Assembly: GCA_032718475.1 (NCBI GenBank)
Contig: JAUCBJ010006980.1
Span: forward strand, 1-27,162
Direction: 5' to 3'
DNA from: Nemertoderma westbladi
Lineage: Eukaryota > Xenacoelomorpha > Nemertodermatida > Nemertodermatidae
DNA length: 27,162 bases
Below are positions 18,992 through 26,573 of this stretch, piece after piece. Every line of letters begins with the position of its first letter. The stretch's first letter is position 1. A program made the position numbers and the translations under genes. Under the pieces are notes generated by a model that ran no database searches, was not told the origin of the DNA, and was given only the letters and a program-made list of their open reading frames with translations.

Positions 18992-19352
18992 GCTTGGTAT
19001 AACTTTGTAATTAATCTGCATCTTTGAGTAAGGTTTGTTTGGAAAACCGAGATTTCGTGACTTTTCCTAAAATTTAATGGGTTATCCAACAGATCAAACG
19101 CCATTTACATGGTCATGTTAGTTTTCGTGCTGTGCTCCCTTTCTGGCACCCATCTCCAGTACTTTCGTACTAAGATTTTCAATAGTTTTCATTTCTAAAA
19201 TTAATTTATTTGCGATATATAGCGGTTTTTTTGGATGCTGAAAGCGATTATAGAACTGCAATATTACATTCGTGAAATTTTTTGGTAATTTTTAAAGTGT
19301 CACCTGGGGTAAAAATAAAACAAGTAGTGCAAATATGTTAGTCAAAAATCAC
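18992..19352. other. Sequence present only in the left arm, right of the nested element
   Basis: No gene is seen. It lies between the nested TIR element and the point where arm homology resumes. Together with 18099-18153 it has no partner in the right arm, so it is either part of a larger insertion or old arm sequence lost on the right. Confidence 0.4.
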
Positions 19353-19945
19353 GTCAAGAGCTTCAGTTCATTCAAATTTCGTATCCTTCCTGTTAGTACA
19401 TGACTTGAATTTGCACAACTCAATGCAATGCAATGATGTTGATGTTTGTTTTTTAGGCAGATACAGAGTGAGTACAAAACAAAGACTCAACACCCAATTA
19501 TAAAGACCTGCATAATCATCTAACATGTGTTAACTTTCGTTGATTGTTTTGGTTCCCCCAACACGCCTCAGTAACGTGCTCCTTTACTAACCTGCTCATT
19601 TAAATAGCAATGGCAGTAAAGTCTTGGGTCTTTGTTTTCTACTCAACCGGCAGATACATGTTGGTGGTTTACAATTGCAATACAGCAGAGATACAGAGAG
19701 AGAGGATAGATTATGGAGCTGGTAGAACATACATCCAATCAGGTATTACCAATCCTCCTCATCTAAGAAGATACATTGATGATGGGTACTAAGCTTATGT
19801 ACGATTGGTAGTTGGCTCGGGATAGGTGTCTCTCTTTAAACAATATTTACAAGGTGGCACCAAGGTTGACTCGATTTCTCCATGTTTTGAACAGAAAAGA
19901 CGATACCGAAGCTCGTTCACGTCATTAACTTCTGACATTCATGTA
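19353..19945 (+). repeat. Foldback left arm, inner part
   Basis: Pairs with about 20690 down to 20160. Matching landmarks include CACAACTCAATGCAATG, the GGCAGATAC site, a short GA repeat (CAGAGAGAGAGG), CATCCAATCAGGTATTA, and ACAAGGTGGCA with GGTTGACTCGATTTCTCCA. Indels are frequent. Short frames here (e.g. 19610-19792) are broken by indels between the arms, so they do not look like a conserved gene. Confidence 0.8.
19466..19648. mobile_element. 183-bp Mutator-like MITE in the foldback left arm
   Basis: The ends are inverted repeats: GAGTGAGTACAAAACAAAGA on the left and, reversed, GGTTGAGTAGAAAACAAAGA on the right. GGCAGATACA occurs directly before (19456-19465) and after (19649-19658), a 9-10-bp target duplication as made by Mutator-like transposases. 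The right arm has the site once (near 20592-20600) without the insert, so it records the empty site. Confidence 0.8.
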
Positions 19946-20208
19946 AAGCAATAAGTATTATGCATAAGTCAGATCCAAGATTGGCTGATATAGTGTTTAT
20001 GTTACAATGCGTTATTCTACTTAGAGATCCACACTTTTGATAAACCTGGCATTTCAGGACATCGTTTTCATCCCTTGTAATGTATTTGAGTTGGTTGGAG
20101 GTCATGATGGCATTGATTTGTGTCCATTTATTGCCGACACACTCATTATCATCTCGAATATGAATGTCACATACTTGATCTAGTCTTTGACGTAAGCTAT
20201 TGGATACA

Positions 20209-20230
20209 CCCCCCCCCCCCCCCCCCCCCC
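20209..20230 (+). repeat. Poly-C run of 22
   Basis: An unbroken run of 22 C inside the right arm near the palindrome centre. No matching G run exists in the left arm, so it expanded after the arms formed. Confidence 0.85.
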
Positions 20231-20522
20231 ACCATCCCTTTCAGTGAAACCTGCCTCTGCACTGATGTCTATATTATTCTTACGTGCTTCAGTATCGTCT
20301 TTTAATCTCAATAAGTGGAGAAATCGAGTCAACCTTTGCTGCCACCTTGTAAGTATTGTTTATACACCTACTATATATCCAAAGCCAACTACCAAGCGTA
20401 TATTTGGAAAAAAGTTTAGTATCCATCATCAATGTACCTTCTCCCATTATACTGTAGGTCTGTCTGTTAGATGAGGAGGATATGATAATACCTGATTGGA
20501 TGCATGTTCTTCCAGCTTCATC

Positions 20523-20528
<6 letters not shown>

Positions 20529-20552
<24 letters not shown>
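20529..20552 (+). repeat. CT dinucleotide repeat
   Basis: About 12 CT units in the right arm. The left-arm counterpart is a much shorter GA run (about 19692-19702), so length has diverged between the arms. Confidence 0.85.
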
Positions 20553-20553
<1 letters not shown>

Positions 20554-21379
20554 GTGGCTTGAAATTTTACTACGTCATGTAAACCACTAACGTATCTGCC
20601 TACAAAATAAACTTCATTGCATTGAGTTGTACAAATTCAAGTAATGCACTAAATGGAAGGAGGCGGAATTTGAATGAACTGATGCACTTGACACCTCAGA
20701 TGATGAAGGAATCATCTTTGCAGAAATCATCTAGGAAAAATTATGATAAATATATAAATTGAAGTGAAATGCCATTTAGATGTCATTTGACATTTTAAAG
20801 TGATTTGTAGTCACATCTGATTGTTTTTTTATTGGCATAAATATTTGTTAAAGTCATTATTTTGAAACAGAATGGAATGAGATTAAAATGATGAGAAATA
20901 AAAATATTTCAAACATGGGTATATCTTTGGAACCATATATCACCATTATAACAAAACAGGTTTAGCTCTCAGTATACCAAAATTTTCCAAAACTAATATT
21001 CAATAAAATGTGGTAATTTGTTTTTAAAATAATGGTATTGTTCTAGAATGGTAGCTATTTTTCTAAAACATGTCAGTTTTCATTTAGCATTCCCATGGTA
21101 ACAATAATTATATTCCAGAATTTTATGTCACATTTAGAATTGTTAGACCAGTAGCTATCTTTTTCAAAAGATGCGATGAATTTATATTGAGTTATTAGAA
21201 TACTACAGCATCTTTGTTGATTTACCATTTCCATGGCAACCGGTGATAACACCAAGTCAGCTACCGATTCAGATTTGTTATCATATCAAAATGAATGGCC
21301 AGAAGCTAGGTCTTCCCAAAAATAAAAGTTCCGGGTGGTTACCAAAAAGTATCCCCTATGCTGGCTGGCCCATGGACTA

Positions 21380-21482
21380 TATATTCTAATGATGATATAT
21401 TATAGCAGCCTGCCATTCCTATAACTTTGTCTGCATTAGTAACGGCCTCTCTAAATTCTGATGAGGTTTTAGCATCTGCAAT
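21380..21482 (-). pseudogene. HECT exon D, proximal part (before the foldback element)
   Basis: A minus-strand acceptor CAG at 21485-21483 is followed in phase 0 by IADAKTSSEFREAVTNADKV and then IGMAGCYNISSLE. That matches the HECT segment around the conserved AGCY motif in G2E3-like ligases. The reading frame runs straight into the TA at 21378-21379 and the foldback element. The continuation is 4 kb away at 17308-17222. Confidence 0.8.
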
Positions 21483-21704
21483 CTGTTGGCCATTAAATTA
21501 AATAACCGTAAATTACAGAGCTCTGCCTTTATATAAGGCTAACTGAAAGTTATAGATACCAGTATACATATTTAGCATATTACATTATTTTAATTATTAA
21601 TATTTTTACTGTTATATATATACTCAATAATTTTAATAATTACATCTAAAATCTGTAACTGGCAAAATACTATTTTCATTTATATAAATATATTAATAAC
21701 TCAC

Positions 21705-21889
21705 CAACTTCATTTGTTGCTGCCAATCGTAATCTATTATATCACCAGTCTCAACAGAAACAAAATTAATATCTGTTGCCATTCGAATTTTGAACAACAG
21801 CAAAGAGAAATACTAAGGGAAGGGGCCACGATGAATTATGAAATAGGACAACATTGGAGCAGCAGTGTAATATTTGTTTTTGTTTAAGC
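21705..21889 (-). pseudogene. HECT exon C
   Basis: Bounded by a good acceptor (TTCTGTGTGCAG, ending at 21890) and donor (GTGAGT, 21704-21699). It starts with the last two bases of a codon, exactly completing exon B, and ends in phase 0, exactly fitting exon D. It encodes NKNKYYTAAPMLSYFIIHRG, PFP, then YFSLLLFKI and a C-terminal part ending DYDWQQQMKL. This is the HECT helix with the IxHGGPFP-like motif. One in-frame TAG sits after GPFP. Correct splice sites and phases show a true gene origin rather than a processed copy. Confidence 0.85.
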
Positions 21890-22002
21890 CTGCACACAGA
21901 ATGTATAACAAATTAAATATATAAACATATGTTGAGGGGTTGTCTGGTCATATTGGCATGATTATAATAATCATTAATAATATATAGGATAGGCCTACTC
22001 AC

Positions 22003-22295
22003 TGTTGTAATCCAACGAAAGCACTCTGGAGTTAAGATCACCTTCATGAATTGGCACGTTTTGAATAGCAACTGCCACGAGGCGCATGAACTCACGCATA
22101 GGTACCCCTCGTCTATACCATCCTCATCAGTGAACTTAACGTCGTGTAAACGAAATGGTTCAAATGAACTACGTTGAAATCCGTGGAATGCCCCATCTAG
22201 AACATCATCCCTGTCATTGTTTAAAATTGTTTGTTATCAAATCGCCCTAATATGTCACTTAGAGTTTCTTCAGTAGTATCATAAGGAGGATTATC
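22003..22295 (-). pseudogene. HECT exon B (start of HECT domain)
   Basis: Ends at a GTGAGT donor (22002-21997) in phase 1. It encodes TTEETLSDILGRFDNKQF. After a shift it continues NDRDDVLDGAFHGFQRSSFE, then VKFTDEDGIDEG. After a second, one-base shift at a GGGG run (about 22108-22111) it continues VPMREFMRLVAVAIQNVPIH and ends VLSLDYN. This is the characteristic beginning of HECT domains of the G2E3-like type (DGA..GF.R..F.P, DEGG..REF). The exon 5' boundary is not certain; it may join the linker directly. A TAG just upstream (22296-22298) closes the linker frame. Confidence 0.85.
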
Positions 22296-22336
22296 CTAAG
22301 TTATATCAATAATATCCTCATCCTCACAGTCCAAAC

Positions 22337-22600
22337 GATGGTATGTTGTTGGGACTTGGGAGGAAGTTGGACAAGTTGGTTGAGTAGAAGGTGAGATGGT
22401 ATGTTGTTGGGACTTGGGAGGAAGTTGAACAAGTAGGTTGAGTAGAAGGTGAGATGGTATGTTGTTTTTGAGGAAGTAGAAGGTGAGTTGTTGGGAGTAA
22501 GTTGGACAAGTTGGTTGAGTAGAACGTGGAATGGTATGTTGTTGGGAGGAAGTAGAAGGTTGGTTGGTAAGATGTTGGGAGGAAATTGGAGACAAGTTGG
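22337..22600 (-). repeat. 58-bp minisatellite in the gene's linker
   Basis: GATGGTATGTTGTTGGGACT starts at 22337 and, 58 bp later, at 22395. A third unit (GATGGTATGTTGTT...) starts at 22453 and more degenerate ones follow to about 22600. The plus strand is purine/G-rich. Read on the minus strand it encodes Ser/Thr/Tyr-rich repeats such as FYSTNLSNLLPTT and TSSQVPTTYH in alternating frames, because 58 is not a multiple of three. Confidence 0.85.
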
Positions 22601-22616
22601 TTGAGTAGTCTTAGCC

Positions 22617-23265
22617 TTTGAGCATATATGTACAATCTTAACTGCTTCAACATTTTTTCCTTTAAAATATCAGCAATACCATTCATGTCAACTATATAAT
22701 TACATGCATAATCCTGTAAACCAACTGCGAAATCAGTGATTGCTCCTTTACATGATAGGCCGTTTGGAAAGAACAAACCCTTACCTAATTCTAAAATTTC
22801 TGAAGTTGTCGTCTCCTTCTTTAAATCCAAAACTCTAGCGCCAACACCTGACACAGTGTGAACAGTTTTATATTCTTTGTTTGATTTGGAGTAATGCATC
22901 CAACCTAATTGAAATTGTCTCGTTTTCTTAACTGCATTCCCTGCTTGCCCACTATCACTTTCTGACTCAGCCTTATGTTTCCTATGCAAGCGCTTCCTTA
23001 CCCATTCTAACGCACTATTGCTACCGGTATCATTATTGTTACTGGTTCCTGTAGCCAAAGGTGTTTTACCTCCATTTGACTGGTTATTTTTTTGGCACAA
23101 CCTACAATAGGAAGTCACCACCAAATGATCACCATAAGCAGGTAAATAACTTCGTAGCTGAGTGTCATCTAGAAGAAGCAATACATCCTCATTGATCTTA
23201 TCACTGCTCATTTTCTCTAATTGCTCCTCGCTAAGGAACAAATGTAATCCTCCGGTATCCTCCAT
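22617..23265 (-). CDS. N-terminal exon of the HECT-family gene: SAM-like and GW/FFPNG region
   Basis: The frame opens at ATG 23265 and is intact for about 215 codons before running into the minisatellite. The chance frame continues to 22324. Residues 8-55 (LSEEQLEKMSSDKINEDVLL, then LRSYLPAYGDHLVVTSYCR) resemble the SAM-like domain seen in this family. A basic linker follows (KRLHRKHKAESESDS). Residues about 117-205 contain QLGWMHY, SGVGARVLDL where relatives often have GGGTR, and LGKGLFFPNGLSCKGAITDF. These features occur N-terminal to HECT in related animal genes, which agrees with the HECT exons downstream. No promoter element is recognisable. It remains open, so it could still be expressed as a truncated protein. 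Confidence 0.75.
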
Positions 23266-23600
23266 TAGTACTGCATTAATATAGTCTGATAGTACTGTCT
23301 GTATTAGGGCAGTAGGCCTATTTACTATCTATCTATCTATATGGGTAAAAGTAGGCCTAATTCTGTAATGGTAGAGCCTAATTTCGGAATTCACATGCAA
23401 GGAAGTCCTCTTTCAGTGGACTAGAATTAACAATGCACTGAAGGGAAGCCACACTGAAAGAAGTAACTGGTTAACTTAGTTAAAAAATTCCAAATAAACT
23501 ACCGCTTATTAGGATTATATTTGCTTATCAAACCTGCAGTTATAAAATGAATAAGTGGTTGTTTAATTATTTTAAGATGGCCTTCTTTTTTGAAAATATC
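23266..23600. other. 5' flank of the HECT-family gene
   Basis: Contains a short TATC/GATA repeat (about 23322-23340) just upstream of the start codon and repeated GTAGGCCTA words (near 23311 and 23351). No clear TATA box or other gene. Confidence 0.4.
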
Positions 23601-23785
23601 TTCTTGTTTGGTATAAGAATGGCTGTTACTTGAATAAAAGTGGCAGTTTGATTATAAAAAGAACAAAGTGCTTGAAAAGGCTTTTTTTATAATAAAGACT
23701 TTCTATTGGGACCAGATCCTCTTGTTTGATAAAAGAAGGATGTTGCTTGAATAAAAGTGATAGTTTGATTTATAGAAAGATGGAC
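23601..23785. repeat. Two-copy ~119-bp direct repeat
   Basis: TTCTTGTTTGGTATAAGAAT at 23601 and CTTGTTTGATAAAAGAAGGA from about 23720 start related units. Each continues with CTTGAATAAAAGTG and AGTTTGATT. The second copy is incomplete. No coding potential. Confidence 0.6.
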
Positions 23786-23833
23786 ATATTAACATATAGG
23801 ATAACATAAGCAGATAGGATTACATATGCTTAG

Positions 23834-23900
23834 ATAACACCAATATGGAAACACAATTAAGTAACACAATTAAACACAATCCAGTACCATTATTATGCTA
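23834..23900. repeat. Dispersed ~68-bp repeat, copy 1
   Basis: Contains ATATGGAAACACAATTAAGT, then AAACACAATC and AGTACCATTATTATGCTAT. Two further copies lie in tandem at 25353-25490, in the same orientation and 1.5 kb away. Confidence 0.7.
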
Positions 23901-24681
23901 TCTTCTCTATCTATAAAATTATGAATGTCTGTTTGTTTGTCGTGAGCTAAAGGCTGTCAAGCGGGAATAGTTAATAATAATCTGTAACAACTGCATTTGT
24001 TTATTTCATAATGCTAGGAGTAATCTGATTGGCTGTTATCTCAAATGCAGAAGCCAATAATTATCCCTTGATGGCTATAAGAAAACCCTCTACACAGACA
24101 CCCCACCCCAACCATTGGATTTACTTGCTACCTCAACTAACTGGAGTTCAATAATTATAATTACATTAACATTGCTATGATATGGATAAAAATCCTTCCC
24201 CATTCACTAACATGGGGCAGATTAGATCATGCTTGAGCGAATATTGCATATTATACACTATTTTAATTTTTAATCAATAAATCACCATCAACCTTTATAT
24301 TAAACACTCGAATTAAATAAAAACTTTGTGGGAATGAAACATGGCGAATCTACCTGTGCTATTTTTAAACAGTGAACTTAATTTTACCCCCTTAAATTTA
24401 TTTATTTAAAACACTCATCGATATTAAAATTAAAATACAGATATGATACAACATAATAAATAGTAAAAAGTGAGGAGAAAACAACGTGATGTGAAAGCAC
24501 TTACAGGATGTTTTATAGGAATGACTTATAACAAATAAAAATTTACATAGAAATATATATACACTAGCAAAAATATATATACAGTAGCAAAATCGAAAAT
24601 GTATTTATTTTGGCCCCTTAGAGTACCAAACCAAGTATTAATGTACTAATAGTCTATACATAAGATAACAATTAATAATAA
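23901..24681. other. AT-rich region without a gene
   Basis: No coding region. CCCCACCCCAACC near 24102 is the only GC-rich island. Near 24550-24590 a ~25-bp unit AAATATATATACA(C/G)TAGCAA is repeated twice. The part next to 24681 is probably the 3' UTR of the non-LTR element that follows on the minus strand. Confidence 0.5.
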
Positions 24682-25090
24682 TTACATATTGCATCTAAAT
24701 TGACAAAATGCCAATAAGTTATGATCAGACACACGATGCGTAAAAATATATCTGTTATTAGAATCTACGATGCTATCGGACAATGAGTTCCAAATTGGCA
24801 CAACACGATTAGCAACAAATTTTTTGCATTGATTAAGTCTAGTTCGCTTTATGAATAGTTTATGGTTATGTCCTCTGAGACCGGGTCTAGAGGGGCGTGT
24901 AAAAAATTCATCAAAATTAAGGTCGATTAAATTTCGTTCAATGGAATATACCATCTTAAGATCGAAAATAATACGCCTTAGTTCAAGAGGTTGTAACACG
25001 AGAAAGTTGAGTCGGTCGAGGTAGCTACTATAGGACAAACCGCACCGCAAATAAAGTCTACGTGTAAAATATCTTTGTACATTCTCAACC
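24682..25090 (-). pseudogene. ORF2 C-terminus of a CR1/L2/jockey-like non-LTR element, 5' truncated
   Basis: A minus-strand frame of ~135 residues encodes VQRYFTRRLYLRC, YLDRLNFLVLQPLELRRII, FDLKMVYSI, GLRGHNHKLFIKRTRLN, FVANRVVPIWNSLSDSIVDS and a short tail. This is the characteristic region after the reverse transcriptase in CR1/L2/jockey-type ORF2 proteins. Upstream of about 25090 the homology stops and the frames are closed, as expected for 5' truncation during target-primed reverse transcription. It is a different family from the RTE-like tails at 1-436 and 18413-18741. Inactive. Confidence 0.8.
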
Positions 25091-25352
25091 AAGTATCAAA
25101 ATAATTAATAACCGAAATATGAAACCAAATAATCAATACATTTCTTTGTATAGTTGATCATCAAGTACTGCTTTACTGTTTATTGCGCTTAGTCTATGTA
25201 TGAAAAAATAAAGCTTTTGTCAATAAAGCTTATGTTCACCAGAGCTAGAAACTTAACTTAGCTACAAACTCTTATAAACCGCTAAGATACAATATGCTGG
25301 TACCCACCTGCGAAGCCAGGTATTCCAGCAACAAACAACAACACAACAAACA
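25091..25352. other. Spacer without a gene
   Basis: Contains AATAAAGCTTTTGTCAATAA near 25208, with two AATAAAGCTT words 17 bp apart. No coding region. The CAACAAACAACAACACAACA stretch near 25330 is low-complexity. Confidence 0.4.
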
Positions 25353-25490
25353 ACACCTATATGGAAACACAATTAAGTAACAAATTATGCACAATCAAGT
25401 AGCATTATATTATGCTATAGATAACACCTAGATGGAAACACAATTATATAGGTAACACAATTAAACACAATCAAGTAGCATTATTTATAT
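25353..25490. repeat. Dispersed ~68-bp repeat, copies 2 and 3 in tandem
   Basis: ACACCTATATGGAAACACAA begins copy 2 and ACACCTAGATGGAAACACAA begins copy 3 about 70 bp later. Both include ACACAATCAAGTAGCATTAT. Same orientation as 23834-23900. Confidence 0.75.
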
Positions 25491-25594
25491 ATACATCATT
25501 GCTTAGCTTAATAACCTGAACTCCTCCATTTATATGAGCAGCAAAAACAAATTTTATAGGGGATCCTCCATTAAAGAGGTAAACTACTAATGAA

Positions 25595-25606
25595 GGGGGG
25601 GGGGGG
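25595..25606 (+). repeat. Poly-G run of 12
   Basis: Short homopolymer in AT-rich spacer. No associated gene. Confidence 0.85.
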
Positions 25607-25737
25607 TGATGTGCACGAATGAAAGGAAATAATTGGTTTCAAAATTGTTTCTGATTTAAGGTTGCTCCAGGTGGCTCATTCTTGCCATCAGATGAGATCC
25701 CATCTCCAGACTCATCGTATGACTCCTCAAAACTCAA

Positions 25738-25780
25738 ATGAATGAATGAATGAATTCATGAATGAATGAATGAATGAAAA
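25738..25780 (+). repeat. GAAT tetranucleotide repeat with a short palindromic centre
   Basis: TGAATGAATGAATGAATTCATGAATGAATGAATGAATGA-type sequence: about 10 GAAT units interrupted by GAATTCATG. It places ATG codons in several frames, so the small frame beginning at 25770 is not trusted. Confidence 0.85.
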
Positions 25781-26450
25781 CTCAAACTGCCTTAGCATTA
25801 ACCTTGACAGCATCACCAAGAGAGTCCTTATCAGATCTGCACTTCACCCGATACGCTTTATTAAGTCGACATTGGGAGTACTTCCCTCTAAAGACCACAA
25901 GTCACGTCATTTTTCAAGTTTTATGCTTAAACTTTTAAACTCTGGTGACATAGTTTATATCTGAATATCAAATATCCAGAGCAAGTAATAAAAGGTATAA
26001 AATAAATTTAAGATTGTTTGTGTTTAACAACAATTAGCCCTTGATATCTATAAGCTCTTAATTCAGTTGGCAAAAAACCCAAAACTTGATAGCCATACAT
26101 TATGAAATTCTTCTGATTCTGAAACCTCAACAGAAAATATGTGTGATATGTAACTCAATAACAAGCAACTGTACTTGCAATAGAGCAATCCCATTCTTGG
26201 ATGGGTGTGAGAAGATTCTGAGAGATAAAGGGACTGAACAAAAAGTGACCACATACCATCCAGTACTAAGAAGTGTGGTAATTATTGCTAAGATGAAAGG
26301 CCGTGGTCTAACTGAACAGAACACTCAGATAATATAGCTAAATTGTTATTGATAAATAAATTTTTTACATCTGTGAACATGATAATATTATGTAGCAGTA
26401 GCATCCTATGGGCATGGGCACATGGTTAATTTGCACCACAGTAATAACCC
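25781..26450. other. Region without a confident gene
   Basis: Two small plus-strand frames exist. 25770-25964 is Leu/Ser-rich and unrecognised. 26086-26337 (83 aa) contains ICVICNSITSNCTC, then FLDGCEKILRD. The second has clustered Cys but no known finger pattern. Neither has supporting context; either might be an exon of a lost gene or of the hAT element downstream. Confidence 0.25.
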
Positions 26451-26476
26451 ACACACACACCCCCCCCCCCCCCCCC
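26450..26476 (+). repeat. AC repeat followed by poly-C run of 17
   Basis: CCACACACACAC leads into 17 C (26460-26476), about 100 bp upstream of the hAT relic. Confidence 0.85.
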
Positions 26477-26573
26477 TGATCTATATATTATTAATGATAA
26501 CAGTTTAGACAACCAGGTAACAGGTAAGATTAATTAATGCTATCCCACTTTCTCCCACACTATCCCACACCAT

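Larger units (their letters stand above)
17311..21377. mobile_element. Foldback element with long inverted arms, inserted in HECT exon D
   Basis: GTCCATGGGCCAGCCAGCAT at 17311 is repeated inverted at the right end, closing with CCATGGAC at 21377. The match continues inward with few differences for at least 650 bp, then with larger indels toward a central loop near 19945-20160. Both ends are flanked by TA (17309-17310 and 21378-21379), consistent with a TA target duplication. The surrounding DNA is one HECT exon, so insertion is independently supported. No transposase is readable inside. It may be a non-autonomous foldback DNA transposon, using an enzyme encoded elsewhere. Confidence 0.85.
20160..21377 (-). 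repeat. Foldback right arm
   Basis: Inverted partner of the left arm. It lacks the 17907-18030 segment, the 1.25-kb segment at 18099-19352 and the MITE. It contains a C22 run (20209-20230), a CT repeat (about 20529-20552) and a short duplication near 21240-21260 not seen on the left. Its shorter length makes it the better guide to the ancestral arm except where it shows its own deletions. Confidence 0.85.
17222..23265 (-). pseudogene. SAM-like/HECT E3 ubiquitin ligase gene (G2E3-like family), interrupted
   Basis: This host-type gene is read on the minus strand across at least four exons. The N-terminal exon carries a SAM-like domain and a conserved GW/FFPNG region. A linker with a 58-bp minisatellite follows. 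Three exons then encode successive parts of a HECT domain like the G2/M-phase-specific E3 ligase-like proteins of animals. Intron phases match where they can be tested (phase 1 then phase 0). Lesions are a stop at the linker end, a one-base shift before VPMREF, a TAG in exon C and a 4-kb foldback insertion in exon D. The catalytic Cys region of the C-lobe is not found below 17222. HECT ligases accept ubiquitin on Cys and pass it to substrates; this copy should be inactive unless several lesions are sequence errors. Confidence 0.75.

Noticed and set aside
19610-19792. 60-aa frame ending HLRRYIDDGY, resembling an RT YxDD motif
   Set aside because: The YIDD resemblance is isolated. The matching sequence in the other arm has indels in the frame, so no conserved protein is indicated, and much of the frame overlaps the MITE.
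22296-22595. 99-aa minus-strand frame rich in Ser/Thr/Pro as a separate gene
   Set aside because: It is the minisatellite read in another frame, followed by the HECT linker.
25770-25964. 64-aa plus-strand frame
   Set aside because: Its ATG comes from the GAAT repeat and the peptide matches nothing recognisable.
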